From Davidsoniella eucalypti (lineage: Eukaryota; Ascomycota; Sordariomycetes; Microascales; Ceratocystidaceae), in assembly GCA_004009845.1 (NCBI GenBank), contig RMBW01000070.1:62001-126000 (forward strand): a stretch of 64,000 nucleotides of DNA, in the 5' to 3' direction. Each line of letters starts with the position of its first letter. Positions within the stretch are counted from its first letter, which is position 1. Both the position numbers and the translations under genes were made by a program. Below are positions 1 to 13,877 of this stretch, in pieces. The notes beneath the pieces are model-generated. The model did no database searches. It was not told the origin of the DNA and was given only the letters and a program-made list of their open reading frames with translations.

Positions 1-399
1 AACAAAGGCCGTAGAAAGAAAACATGTAAGCAAATCAGGACCACAACCTGAAGATAAAGAACAACCAAAAAAAGAAGAAGAGTACTGGCAGTAGCTTTGG
101 CTGTGAAATCAGACAAGCGAAGAAAAACAAAAATAAAATAAAAGAAAAAAAGGTCGTAACGTGCGTTGCAATATTTGGCTTTCCGGAGAGCCATTGAAGG
201 AAGCTTGTGACGATATTAGCAAAGAGAAGCTCGAATCTCGCCTCCAAAAGGAAGCACTTAGAGTAGGAATCGAAACCATAGATAGCTATACGCCATACCA
301 TTGACATCGTTGTCTATGGTAGATATACATCTTCGCTTCTTCGGCACAAAATCATGGGTCGATTAGAATCTCCGAGCTCCCCCAAGTTTTTTTTTTAAT
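1..399. other. Window edge, no gene seen
   Basis: A/T-rich and purine-rich sequence with short A runs. It lies downstream of the minus-strand gene that ends at 400 and may hold its 3' untranslated region. The only open frames are short and of low complexity, and I see no repeat or RNA gene. Confidence 0.5.
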
Positions 400-1783
400 T
401 TAGTCCCGGAATATCTTCATAGCCGAACTCCAGAACCCGCCCCCTGAACCAGCTGACGGGCCATCAACCACGCTACGCGCAGAGCTGACATGCGAACCAT
501 ACGCCAAGTCTGCATAATCGCCTCCGCCATTGGCGTAAGACGAGTAGGCACTGTAGACAGCGGGAGCCGAAGCAGCGGCAGAAACCATGGCGCCGTTACC
601 GCGCGCCATGCGCATAGCTTCGCCCATAGCACCAAAGGTATCGCCGGAGGCGGCACGGGCACCGGTTCGTAGCCAGCGCTCGAGAGTGGCGGGGATGCGT
701 AGGCCAAACCGGCCGAGTAGGGCTACGAGAGCACCAGAGGTTATCAGTGGTAGAATCACGAGCATGAAGACTTTGATCGGGTGCCGCTTGGCCCAGTGTA
801 AGATGTCGCGTAGAATCCGTTTGAGTTGGCGGTAGGCGCGCGTCATGAAACCGGAACGTGGAGAGCGTTTGTAGTATGAAGGACGGCCTGTTGAAAAAGA
901 AAGGAAGGGTTTTGTTAGTAATGGTTCATAGATGGTTCTAGATTCTTTTTGTATTTCTTCTTCTGCTTGTGTCTCTGTGACTAAGGCGGCCGGCCCTTGG
1001 GATTGCGTTCCTCTGCTGTAGCTGTACGTTCGAGGCACACAGATGCAGGCACTTTCGGCTGCTCTTGCATTACCATATATTGCATACATGACATGCCGGA
1101 ATAACAGCCTGCACTGCATGCGAACTTTTCAAGGGGCAAAACGCCTATCACAGAGGAAAAGATGACAGTACAGAAGCGAAGATCGCAGCCCAGGCCAAGG
1201 CCAGGCTGCCTTGCCTTGTCCTAGACATTCGTCCCGGATTTTCTTCTTTAAAAGAGCCTGTGTCTGGGTCGTTTATCAACGCCGTGGAGAGATCAAAAAG
1301 AAGTGCGATTCAAGATCTTGCGTGCCATGGATTTGCAGACACGATTGAGGGTGCACAAGATTGATAAGGAAGGCGCAGACTCGAGAACAACAATAGAGTA
1401 ACAGAAACAAAGGCATTGTCTACGATTTCTAGCGCGCCTTCCAATCCAAGAACCAAAACAAAACAAGAAAAAAAAAAGCGAGACTTACTGGCACCAAAAT
1501 AGCTCGATTTGCTGTTATTAGGCAGACCAAAAAGCCCTGAGCGATTGCCATGGCTACCACCACCGCCGGTAGCCATGTTAAAGATCGAGCCGACCATACT
1601 AGCTGCGGGACCGCGCGATCTAGAACGATCGGGGGAGGAAGACCGGTCGCGGCGATTACTGTGGCGGCCGTGACGGGAAGACGAGCGCGGATTGTAGGAC
1701 GAGCCGGCACCGCTGTGCTTGCGCCGCTGACGACCAGAGCGCGCAGAGACCATGGAGCCACCGTCGGCTGAGAAGAAGCCCAT
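400..1783 (-). CDS. Conserved fungal one-helix membrane protein of unknown function
   Basis: Two exons, 1783-1489 and 887-400, give 260 residues. The donor is GTAAGT at 1488-1483. The acceptor is a pyrimidine-rich stretch ending CAG at 890-888, and the joint restores codon AGC. The product opens MGFFSADGGSMVS, followed by an Arg/Ser/His-rich disordered half. After the splice comes a basic segment (RPSYYKRSPRSGF, then RAYRQLKRILRDIL). Next is one hydrophobic helix (VFMLVILPLITSGALVALLG) and a Gly/Ala/Ser-rich tail. This architecture matches a family I recall as widespread but uncharacterised in Pezizomycotina; no function is known to me. The 600-nt intron is long for a filamentous fungus. I chose the start because it begins the conserved MGFFS motif. 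A tail-anchor-like or single-pass topology is inference. Confidence 0.8.
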
Positions 1784-4700
1784 GATTACGGACGACGAGG
1801 AGAGAGAGTTAGGCGCAAGTTTGTTGTTGTTTCTGGTTTTATCTTGCGCGGAACAGGTCGTCGGGGTTTCGTCGATACGATGTGGGGTGGGTTGTCGATT
1901 GGCGTATATGAGAGATGATATTCTTAATTGCTTTAATCTAATTTCTTGGGGTCGTCAATGTTAAGCTTAAGAGTCTCAATCCAACTGCGGAATCTGGTGC
2001 TGGAGAGAAGCTTTGAAGTGGCAAGAAGAGAAGAAATGGCGAGAAGAAGAAGCTATGGTCAAGAAAGCTTAATGACAAGAAAGAAGAGAGGAATAATAAA
2101 AAAAAGAAAGCTACTTGTCAATGATAAAAATAGGAAGATGGGGAAAGGAATAGAGGAAAACGAGCATTAAAAAAAGAAAGAGGCAGGGTTCAACAAAATC
2201 AATTCGTTTTTTAGTTCTTGGTTTGTCTGAGAAAATAAAATATGCACAAGGCAAATGAGCTCTTTTTTTGTTCTTTTTTTCGAGGGGGAGGGACAAAGGC
2301 TAAGAAACGTCGAAGCTAAGCTTGGAGCTTTACTATGTATGTAGTATTAGTATTAGTAGTAAGAAGAAGAAGCTTGGGATATCCCTTGCTGGGCCTTTCT
2401 CTCAAGAAGATCAGGGAAACTGTAAAGAAAGAACAACTTGAAACGTTTAGAAAAAAGAAAAGAATACTATGATTTACTTTTAGACCTCTACAAATCACCA
2501 AGAAGAGAAAACAAAGAAATAACACAGGCATAGCTCCTGAAAGCGGCGTAGAGTTATGGTTGTGACAGATAATGGTAATCTTTTTCAAGAACTAATCACT
2601 GGAAGGCTACTAAATATAGCCTATCTACAAGCACTTACCTTTATACTACCATTGAGGTTGTATTGAAATAACAGCAAGATCCAAAAGCTCTTGAGCAAAA
2701 GATAATATCTTCTACGACACAGTAGCTCTAGTTTCTCTCTGTTCTCTTCTCTTTTCTACTTAAGCAGCTCGTCTTCCAAAGTTCGACTTTGTTTCGAAGT
2801 ATTCGATCACCCTCTAACTAGCTATAGTCCACGGATGAAACTGAAACATGAAGTTTTTTCTGCCAGAAACCAAAAGGCACAGCTTCCTCTCCTACCAATA
2901 GACCCCCTTCTTCTTTCTTTACCTCTAAAACAATCCGTCTAAGAATTGATTAACATGCCAGCGGAATGGACTCTCTTTTTTTATAACCATTATTTCGTCT
3001 CTTCTTTTAGCCCTCTCTTACTGCCGCAGAATTCTGAGCAGGGTTGATCACTTCTCCGATATCAAAGTAGCACACGCGGCTTTCTATTTACACTAGCAAC
3101 ACAGATACATGTAAATGAAAGTCTCCGAGAGACATTTGTGATAGTTGGCTGGGGATACCGTTTGCTAGATTACTTATGAAAATAGCACGATCCAAGTTCT
3201 AGATATCCTCACTCAAACTTTTATGTTCTTCTTCACCGACTAAGACTAAATAAGCACATTCCATGACTCAAAGGCTGAGCAAAGACCGGTCGATATACTT
3301 AAAACCCAATATCTGAAATCCACCTACTCTTTCTCCTACTATAAGGTGCCGTTTTGCATGAAATTACCGCCTGTAGCTTGTTCTTACTCCAACTACCATA
3401 CGACATTGGACAAGTCCGTTCCAATAAATTAAATGTACTACAACTTTGCCTACAGACCTTTATTGCCACCTTCTTTGCCGCACTGGTAGTAAGTGCTGTA
3501 TAGAATATGCAGCCTACTTGCATATTGCATACAACTGCGTACAGTTTGCCATACGATCTGTTCGCCTTGTTCATGTCTTGCCCTAGTTTTTATTCTTCTT
3601 CGTCAAGCCTATTCCCCCCACTACCCCTTCCCTTCATCCCCGCATGTCTTCTGTAAGTTCATGCGTCGAATCATGCTAACTGAATGCTCTAGACAACCTG
3701 GCACATCGGACAAAAAGGGCGATATATCCATCAATACTCTTTGCTGGTTGAAGATATATAAGTCATGAGGAGAATAGTCAAAAGTTGTAGTTTCTTCCCT
3801 TTGGAAAATACAGTTAAAAGTCAATATAAGCCTTGTAACAATCATTTTCGCTAACTCCATGCCCTGGATTTCTCAAACAAGTCTTTATATACATAAATTC
3901 CACTTTCCCTGATATGTAACTACATATCTACCCATTAGATGTCAGAAATTTATCCTGGCTGCCCTTCTTCGTTTCAGAATGAACAAAAGACAAAGAAAAA
4001 AGGACGAAGAAAGAAAAAAAAACTAGCTAGGATGAAAATCTGGAGGTTGGGAAGGGGCCTTCGAGAAAGTTGATCTTGGTCTATGCTCTTATTTTGCCTC
4101 CTCCTTCTTGGGATTTAGAATGCCACTGTAAAAAGAAAAGAAAAAAAAAGGCCAACTAAGTTAGTTAGGAGCTCGGCTTAAAAGTTCGAAGTGTAATTGT
4201 ACTAGTTAGTTGTCATTCCCTTAGTGATTATTAACTTCAATTTTGGTGAGGCTATCGTTCGTGATAACGCTTAGTTTGATGAATTATTATGTATCATAAC
4301 TTAGGGTTGGTTATGCGATACTAAAGGGTTAATGCTAACTAGCCTTATATACATGCAAGTTCAGGATCTAACGTAGATCACTTCAGATACACTATAAAAT
4401 GACAACAAACTATCATCAGTCCTAGAGAATATATAATGAGACTATGTGATGCATCACATGGCACTTGCTTTGCCATTTTTGTCGAATCATAAAAATATAT
4501 AAAAAAGGTAACATAGATGAACCAAAACAAATACAGAAAATAACAACAAAACAACTCATCAGTCTTAGTGAAGCAACAAATTTAACATCAAGGCGACGAA
4601 AAAAAATATTGCCCGTGTTTGAGCATGAGCATACAAATATATATATCCTCCATGAAAAAAAAAAAAATTTGTCCTGAAGAGCCCAATCCATAAACCATAA

Positions 4701-4825
4701 ATAATCTCCTGCGCCAGCGACTTGATAACATCCCGTTTTTAAAGCAATAACATCTCCCCCCTCAGTCGTGTGACAGAACAACTGCATACCATTCGTTGAA
4801 GTGCCTAGAGGGCCACTACAAGTAT
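1784..4825. other. 3.0-kb intergenic region, no supported gene
   Basis: AT-rich sequence between the membrane-protein gene and the 3' end of pyruvate carboxylase. It has purine-rich tracts near 1970-2170 and many A or T runs. On the minus strand there is a well-formed intron 3' end near 4180-4119 (CTAAC branch, pyrimidine tract, ACAG) followed by a short open tail; it is treated as a finding because no upstream exon could be assigned. Otherwise only short, low-complexity frames occur. Confidence 0.5.
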
Positions 4826-7800
4826 CTAGGTATTAGCCTGGGCGATAACTGGGGCTTTGGAGATCTTGCACACCAGATCCATACCGTCTACTGAGTCACC
4901 CTCAGAGACAGCTAGACCAGAAACCTTTCCGTTGTGTGGCGAAGAAATAACCATCTCCATCTTCATGGCACTCAGCACAGCAATGGGATCGCCCTTCTTG
5001 ACCTCCGAGCCCTCGTGTACGCGAAGCTCGACTAGAACACCAGCCATCGGCGCGCCGACCTGGCTAGAGTCGCTGACATCTGCCTTGGGCCGGCTGACGT
5101 TTTCAACCGAGGCCTTCTTGTCGTCAACAGTGACCTGGCGCACCTCACCGTTCATCTCGTAGAACACCTCACGCTGACCGGTGTTCTCGCTTAGAGGACC
5201 AACAGCTAGAAGCTTGAGGATTAAGACCTTGCCCTTCTCCAATTCCACGTGGAACTCCTCGCCAATTTCAGGCTTGGTAAGGAAGTACTTGGTGGGCAGA
5301 ACCGACAGATCACCAAACTTCTGCACGAACTTGCGGTAGTCCTCGAACACCTTGGGGTACATGATATAAGAGGCCAGATCGGTCTCCGAGACGGGACCAC
5401 TGAACTTCTTGGATAGCTCCTTCTTGACCTTGGGGAACTCAATGGGCTCTAGGAAGAGACCGGGGCGAGCATCCAGCTTTCTGCGGCCACGCAGAGCATC
5501 GGTACGGAAAGGTTCTGGGAATCCGCCGTATGGCTGACCCATCATACCCTCCAGAAACTCCAGGACAGAGCCGGGGAAATCTAGCTGTGAGGCACGAGCC
5601 TTGACATCCCCAGGAGTCAGCTTGTTGGAGACCATGAATTGCGCTAGATCACCAACGACCTTGGAGGTAGGAGTAACCTTGACAATGTCACCGAGCAATT
5701 CGTTGGCCTGTTCATAGGCCTTCTTGGTCTCAGCCCACTGCGAGCCAAGACCCAGAGATTGAGCCTGGAACATCATGTTGGTAAGCTGGCCACCAGGGAT
5801 CTCGTGCTCGTACACCTCGGGGTCGGGACCGGTGAGGTGAGCCTCGAAGGGCGAGTACAGTAGACGAAGCTGGGCCCAGTAGTTGTCTAGAGCACGGACA
5901 TGGGCGGGGTTCAAGCCGGGATCCAGCTCGCTACCCTCAAGCGAAGCGATGATGGCGTTGATGCTGGGCTGAGAGGTCATGCCCGACAGACTGTCAGTGG
6001 CAGCATCGATAGCATCGGCGCCGGCATGGGCACAAGCAACCATTGAAGAGACACCGGTACCAGCCGAGTCGTGAGTGTGAACGTGGATGGGAAGATCGGG
6101 GTACTTGGTGCGGATACCACCGATGAGCAGCTTGGCAGCATGGGGCTTGAGAACACCAGCCATATCCTTGATACCAAGGATGTGAATGTCTAGTTTGACC
6201 AGCTGATCAACTAGATCTAGGTAGTACTGCAGGTTGTACTTCTTGCCGGGGGTCAGCATGTCACCCGAGTAGCAGACGGTACCCTCAACAACACCACCAG
6301 CCTTGTGGACGGCATCGATACCAACTTTGAGCTGGGCAATGTCGTTCAGAGCATCGAAGACACGGAAGATATCGACACCGTTCTTCTTCGCATGATCGAC
6401 GAAATGGTCGATGGCATTGTCGGGAAGCGAAGCATAGGCGACACCATTGGCACCGCGCAGCAGCATCTGGAAGGGAATGTTGGGAACCAGCTTACGCATC
6501 TTGCGGAGACGGTCCCAAGGATCCTCGTATAGGAAGCGCATGGCCACGTCAAAGGTGGCACCACCCCAGCACTCCAGGGAGTATAGGTTAGACAGAGCAT
6601 GGCTGGTCTCCTTGGCAATGTTCAACAGATCAACAGTACGCACACGGGTGGCCAGCAGTGACTGGTGGGCATCACGCCAAGTGGTGTCCATGATCAGAGT
6701 ACCCTTGTACTCACGCACAGCCTTGGCGAAGGCCTTGGGGCCTTGCTCGATGATGATCTGTCTCCAACCCTTGGTAGAGGGCTCGCTGACATCAAGTTTG
6801 TTGCCGGACGCATCCTTGAGCTCGGGGATGATGATGTCAGTCTTGAGTTTAGGTTCGCCAACTTGACCCTTGATGCTGCTACCGTTGACGGCAACGTCAC
6901 CCAAGTAAGCCAGAAGTTTTTGGGCACGGTTCTGGCCGCCGACTAGGTCAAACAGCGAGGGAGTATCATCGATGAAGGTGGTCCAGCAGTTACCATCGAT
7001 GAAGACGGGGTGGGTGAGAAGAGATGCCAGGAAAGGAATATTGGTCTTGACACCGCGGATACGGAACTCAACTAGAGAACGCAGCATCTTGCGACGGGCG
7101 ATTTCGTAGTTGGAACCTAGGCAGGTGCACTTGACTAACATGGAGTCGTAGTAGGGGGTAATAACAGCACCGGCAAAACCGTTGCCACCATCCAGACGAA
7201 CACCGTTACCACCGGCGGAACGGTAGACTTCGATCTTACCAGTATCGGGCTGGAAGTTCTTGGAGGGATCTTCAGTGGTGATACGGCACTGGATAGCAAA
7301 GCCGCGAGTAGAAATGCGGTCCTGAGTCAGGCCTAGTTGCTCCAGAGTGGCACCAGCGGCAATCTGAATCTGAGCGGCCACGATATCGATGCCGGTGATC
7401 TCCTCAGTGATGGTGTGCTCAACCTGAATACGAGGGTTGATTTCAATGAAGTAGTAGCGGTTCTGCTGGTCAACCAAGAACTCGGCGGTACCGGCGTTGC
7501 GGTAGTTGACCGACTTGGCGATCTTGACAGCATCAGCTAGGATGGCATCACGGGTCTCGATTGGGAGATCCTTGGCAGGAGCGATCTCGACAACCTTCTG
7601 GTGTCTGCGCTGCACAGAGCAGTCACGCTCGAACAGGTGGACAACGTGGCCGTGGCTATCACCAAGAAGCTGAACCTCGATGTGCTTGGGCTTGTCTAGG
7701 AAACGCTCGACAAAGACAGTGCCGTTGCCAAAGGCAGAGCGGGCCTCGGAAGTAGCGCGCTCGAAAGATTCCTGAAGCTCTGAATTGGAACGGACAACGC

Positions 7801-9496
7801 GCATACCACGGCCACCACCACCAAAGGCAGCCTTGATGATGACGGGAAAGCCGCACTCATCAGTGAACTTCTTCACCTCTTCAAAGGTCTCGACGGCGTC
7901 CTCGGTACCGGGAACGACGGGGACATTGGCAGCGATAGCCAGCTTACGGGCAGAGACCTTGTCACCAAGAGCCTCAATGACCTCGGGGGTAGGACCGACG
8001 AACTACAGGAATGCCAATATCGGCAAAAGTTAGTCACATGAGTTTTGCCGTAGCTTACCATGTTGCAGATTGAATGCATGGCGTTTGATGCCGTGATGTG
8101 CGCACGCAAGGACAAGCGGATATGCGAGGACTGGGGGAAAGGAAAGGATGGAACTGAGACTTACCGCGAGACCAGCCTTCTCGACCTTGCGAGCAAACTC
8201 GGCATTCTCAGAGAGGAAACCATAGCCAGGATGGACCATTTGGGCGCCGTGCTCGACGGCAATCTTGACGATTTCATCCTGAGCTAGGTATGCACCAACA
8301 GGCGTGTACTGTCCTCTCTTGCCAATGACGTAGGCTTCATCGGCCTTTTGTCTGTGCATGCTCAACCGATCCTCATAACTGTAAGATGAAGTGTGGTTAG
8401 AAGATGTGCATTGTTTATATGGTTTCGGTGTCGCGTCGCTGGTGCTATGGAGCAGCTGGATCTGGAATGTACCTGAAGACGGCGATAGTGTGAAGAGAAA
8501 GCTCATGGGCCTGTGAAGAAGCAATTATGTTAGTTGACGATGTTGCTGCGATGTAGAGGGACTGGTAACTGATAGGCTCAAAATGGAACCCAACAGGCTG
8601 GATTGGGATGTACTTACAGTACGGAAAATCTATAAAAGCCGACAAGGGTGAGTAAGTTAGTTTTCTGAAGTCTAAGCGCACCAAGTGGAACAACGGATAA
8701 ATGCAAAATGCAGCCGTAGGGTAGGATAGTGGCGGGTTCATACACGAATAGCTATTAAGCTCGGTTAGCCTCCAAATCTGCACATGATGACAGGCAAACC
8801 ATTGGCGACGCCTAGTAGAAAAGTTTCTTTTTGGCGCCGCCGGCTTTGAATTTTTTTTCAGTCACTTGATAGGAAGAGAGAAAACTTACGAATTTCACCA
8901 CGGTTGGCAACTATATTGGAAAAAGGAGGATGTCAAGGGTTAGCGGACTCAAATCTCAACAAATAGATGGAAATAGCTGGCAACGCATGTGACTATCCCA
9001 GGGCCAAGGGAACGAATAGAAGAGAGGGGCTTGTAGCTGGACAAACGGAACAACTCTGAAGCGGAGCAGCATTGAAAACAATGGCTGAGGGGAACTGGAA
9101 CTAAGGACTGGAACTGGCGCAAAACAGGTACGAGGGTTGAGCGGCAATCATCGGCCAGTGCAAATGGGGATTTGAGCTGTAGCTGGATTGATTCTAGCTC
9201 TCATTTGTACCGGCCAGGCGGGCTGACTCAAAGCTGGCATTCGGCGAACACCGCCCATATTCGAACAATAGCCGACCAGCGTCCGAAGGCTTCGTTCTAG
9301 CCAGAACCCTTTGCATAACAACTCTGTCTCCAAGTCAAAAGCGCAAGAAGAGGGAACGTGGAAACCAGTAATACATACCTAGAATCTTCTTGACCTGCAT
9401 GATGCTCGAGTTGGCACGGATGTGGTGGATGGTCTTCTGCTCGTCGACATCGCTGTCCTCGAAGACATCGTTAAAGGTGGGAGCCGTGACGGCCAT
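4826..9496 (-). CDS. pyc: Pyruvate carboxylase, probably cytosolic
   Basis: Seven exons: 9496-9379, 8910-8890, 8751-8744, 8629-8618, 8510-8473, 8378-8165, 8002-4826. Together they give 3588 nt, 1195 residues, close to other fungal enzymes (about 1180-1195). The enzyme makes oxaloacetate from pyruvate, bicarbonate and ATP. All joints are GT-AG and restore the family's conserved N-terminus VANRGEIPIRIFRTAHEL. The order is a biotin carboxylase/ATP-grasp domain (glycine loop GGGGRGM near residue 200), a carboxyltransferase domain starting near residue 570 (DTTWRDAHQSLLATR), and a C-terminal biotinyl domain with AMKM, biotin lysine K1151. The N-terminus (MAVTAPTFNDVFEDSDVDE) is acidic and lacks a mitochondrial presequence, so cytosolic location is inferred. 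An upstream in-frame ATG could add about 41 hydrophobic residues, but the family usually starts near the one chosen. Odd: exons of 8, 12, 21 and 38 nt. Confidence 0.96.
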
Positions 9497-12400
9497 CTTG
9501 GACGAGGGGCAGAGATCGAGAGCTTGTGTAGAGTAGAGCAAGGAAGGATATAAAAGGATAAAGTATATAAGATAGCAAAGAGCCTTGAGTTGAGGATGAA
9601 GATAGCAATGCTTGGACAACTAACTATCTGGTGGTGATCCGAGGCGAGGCTGAGAACAGAGACGAACAGAGAAATAACTCGCAAGATATATATATTTTTA
9701 GGAAAGGTCAGAAAAGAGCAAGAAAAGCGTGCGCCTTCTGTTCTGGGGAAGGGTGTTGGGAAATATGATCACGGGACAAGAGGAGAGGGAAAGAAGAAGA
9801 GAGAGAAACCGAGAGAGACGAGACAAAACAAAGGCTCTTGGTCCGGCACGGCAATATATATAGCAAGATGCTGCAAATGTTTAGCATATGAAATCTACGG
9901 GTTGAGCTACTGATTAAGGACTACGACGGATGGAGGCGAATAGCTCTCTTTTCTTCCCACATTTTTGGACCTATTTGGAGGTGTGTTGGCTCGTTATTTA
10001 TGGGTTTAATCACTTGGCTATTTTTTCTTCTTTCCACCCTTTACCCTGTTGGTTTCTGCGTCTTGTTAGTCTAGAGGGGTGGGCGAATGGACGAGGTGCG
10101 TTCACAGTTACGCCGAGGGGAAAAACGACGCCGGTAACAAGGGAGCTTTGAGCTCCATCCTTGCCCTCCTCTGTGATTTTTGCTTGCTGCTCTGCTTTCT
10201 CGTTGTATTTCTATCGACTGTCCATGTGGATTGGAGGGGAGGGGAGGAGGGGTTCCAGGTATACATGGTATGACATGACACAATAAGTACAACTAAATCA
10301 CATTGTGCAAATAACAGTCAGCCTCAAAGCCGAACGGGCCAAGAGCCCCAGAGACACTTTGCGAGCAAGGGTGGGACTTTCCTTGGCGCTACGGTGATTT
10401 GTAGACTAAAGGTGAGTCTTGATGCAAAGGATAGGCAGGATGACGCAGAGAGGCTTCCACAGGATTAAAAGTGTGCGTTGCAACTGTGCCATCTTGTTAA
10501 TTTTTCTTTTCCAAAAGTTAAAATCATTTTTCCCGTTTTGTGACTGACTGGAGAAATCAAGTCGATGCCATAAGCGAGTCAAGTTGTATTTCCATGGTGA
10601 ATATTGAGCATACAACTTGTAGTTGTATCTAGTTGTATCTACATATACCAATATTGTCAGGGTCGCTTGACTTGGTTACTATTGTCAACTCCGCCAATAT
10701 TAACAAGCCTTGACGGCGGTGTCTTGAAATGGAAGCGAGTATACTGTGCTATGTATGTATACGACCAAACGGTATAAACGGACAACCACCGCCATGAAAC
10801 AGGCGGTAAAAGTCCTGGATTCACACACAGCTAGAGTCCAATCAACTAGATTCCAATACACATTCACATTAGTCGTCACAATGATCCTGGCGAGCAAGAT
10901 TGACTGCTGAATCCACCGCGGACCGCGGAAACGCTTACCCAAACCAGTAGCTCTCTCACGATTCTGGTGGTTCCCCATGGTGCCTGTGACGCCCTGTAAC
11001 AAACGATATCACGAAGAGCAAGTACTAGTACCAACTACTGATACTAGTTGTAGAGCACAAGCGATAGTTGCTTTGCAGGCTCTTCCCTGTCCAGCAGACT
11101 CCGCAACAGGCGGTTCTGTCAGCACGCTCTTTTTTCTTCTCCCACGATGCAATTCCGCTACAAGAGAATCGACTAGGAAATGGCAAGGTGGGGTTGTTCT
11201 ACCACACACTAAGAGCTGTGACTAGTTATTTGTTAGCAGTGCTTATGAACTAGGGGGGGGGCGTGGAAGAGCGGGGGAATCTGCCACCGCATTCGGGGGG
11301 CTGAAATGCTGATAAGCTCAATACTTAGTGAACAGAGGATCACGGCTTTATCCCTAAGATTCCAAAGAAGAAGAACAAAGAGAAGGCGAGAGAGACAGAG
11401 ACAAACAGTAGATAATCACAACGTTTCCTCTTCTATCATGCTTTCAAGGTAATAGCACGATAGCATGCGCTGGCCAGAATGAATAAAAAAGACCACGTCA
11501 CTTGAACCAGGTCAAGCATAGCCAGGAATCGAAATAACTACATTGTCTCGTAACGTTCTCGTAACGATATCGAAACTACAGATATGTATAGTCTTGTTGT
11601 CTACCAAAGGCAATAGAAGCCAAATATTTGCATGTGCCCATCGATAACTGCGACGGTCCAATATCATGACTATTCTTTAGTACAGAAACGAGCAGTGACT
11701 CAATCTCAGGCCATCGACCAAGGCCTCGAGCCTACTGCAGCAAAGCTAAAGGTCCGTGAGTCTTGGGCGGCAGACGCCGTCCGGAGTCATATACATGTAC
11801 TATGTATAGTTGTAATAAGGCCAGCCACAGGACATGGAAAAATAGATACAAAAAAGACTACATATACTAGCCCTAGACGGCCAAGTCCCAAGCTCTTCTT
11901 CGTCTTCTATCTTTACTATTCGTCTTTTTCAAAGTGATGATGTAGTTATATCACAAATCTTGAAAGCTTCTATCCTGGTATTGTGCCGAAAAGCCCGCGG
12001 TGCGGCATTTTAGTTATTAGGACGAAATCTTCTATCCAGGGAAAACGTGACTCCAGAGCTTATCTTTTGCCTGGTGATAGTTTCGAATAATAATCTTGAC
12101 CTCGTCTCCTCCGTTATTTGGAGAGGGAAACGGACACAGCCAGAATGACGTCCGATTGCAAGGGGAAAAAAGTGTGCGCTGGGCTGCGCTCTGTGATTGG
12201 CTGGGTTTGTGGTGTAGAATCTAGATCGCCATCGGCCCTCTACAAAAAGAAGAAGAAGGGAAAACAGCCAGAACTTGCCGGACATCTTAAAAATGACAGT
12301 AAAGGGCCCGTTGATCGGCCTTTGGACATGCTTGGCGCTTTGCACCAGCCTTGATTCATTGGTTATTCAGGTGCTCCCCTACTTGAGCCGTCATAGTAGA

Positions 12401-13875
12401 GGATAGGCCATTGCTTGGTGCAATAATTCTGACATGATTCTTCACAGGCGTCCTGGTGAAATCTGTAATTGCTCTCTCTATCCAGGGCAGGACAGCCCAT
12501 TGCTGCAAAATTTGTCTGGTCAGCTGACGTTCTCGTGACTCGCAAGTCGTAACGAGTTGTTGCAGCCAAGCCAACACGGTCTCAGTGTGTCTCTTCGCTC
12601 GCAGCCATCTCCTTTTAGGGGCCATTTTCTTTTCTTACGAATCCAACTTGGACTCTAGTAAATCGCAAAAGACGGCGCGAAACGCCAAGCCCGACTCATT
12701 CTGTCTAGGCAGGGAAATAAGAAAGATCGCGCGATCTGTTTTTAGTGCGCCAAGTTGCAGATACAGATGGCGGCGATTGTGACGTACGACCAAGACGCTC
12801 CGTGGATGTCTTTTTGTCTACTGCTGTGCTGATTTTTACGGAGTACCGCAAACTTGGCATTCGGAATTCAAGATCGCCTGTGATACTTTCAATATCTCGT
12901 TGTTATATTAAGAGTAAAAAGAGTAAACGTTTTAGGGAAACCTATAGCTTCAACCCCACCTGCCTATTATAATCAGCTTCCAAGTTGCCATATCGCCATT
13001 GACGAGCCAAGACGTCACAATTAGGGTTTACTGATGAATTCATACATGTTGTAGTTGCATCAAAAGCAAGGAAATGCACTTTCAGGCATGCTTGATATGT
13101 AGTATCTTGAACAAACCATCCGCCCTGATTCCGCTTGTACGCTGGCCATCCTTTCATTGGTCAAGATTCAAACTTCAACAGATGAATGCTCTACATGCTC
13201 ATCTTCTCCGTCTATCTCATTTCTTTCCTTTACGGAAAAACAACTTTTCCGAGCCAACCTCAGTCCCACGATAAACGAAGCGAGACAACTCTAACAATAC
13301 ATACTCCAAATTTCTCCAATAATAGAGAACCTAAAAAGGGCTCGTAGTATTTCCCCGCCATCTAATCGGCAATGGGGTCACAGTCATGAACGAACATGCC
13401 GTTTTCTACGGGCTGGGATTGGCTGCCTACGTCCCTACAAGAAGTGGTTGACCTTTCTAAATAAGCCGTTTGTGAAAGGCTCAACATCTTCATGACATAT
13501 CGATATCTCTTGTGCTGAATCCTGCGTCTCTTTATCGTATCTAACCTATGCACTTACATCACTCCAAACTTATCACCGTCTGTATACACCTACAAAACAA
13601 CTTTCATATCTAGGATCCACCATGTGATCAAACTCTTGATCTACAAACTCCATGTCCGCCTAGCTTCTCCGAATAGTTGAGGGACAAAAGGCCTACTATA
13701 GGCCCTGTTAGATATCTCAGCCCGCCTTGTATGCAATATCACATGCTCTTGCAGCTGCTTATGATTGTATGACGACGCACAACCGAAATTTGATGCGGGA
13801 AAGCCACATGAATTCATGACTGCTTGCCCGCTAGCATCGTTTTCTTGTGTTTTGTTTCTTATCTGGGGAGGGGCA
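9497..13875. other. 4.4-kb intergenic region, no supported gene
   Basis: Contains the pyruvate carboxylase 5' flank, with pyrimidine-rich stretches and short AT-rich segments near 9690 and 9850. Scattered open frames of 60-110 codons show no family resemblance. The best of them, 12625-12356 on the minus strand, starts in a reasonable context (AAAATGGCC) and encodes an 89-residue basic/Trp-containing peptide that I do not recognise; it is not called as a gene. No tRNA-like folds noticed. Confidence 0.45.
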
Positions 13876-13877
13876 TA

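Noticed and set aside
12356..12625. 89-codon minus-strand frame starting MAPKRRW
   Set aside because: Fair start context but no known family and no neighbouring exon; mentioned in the intergenic entry only.
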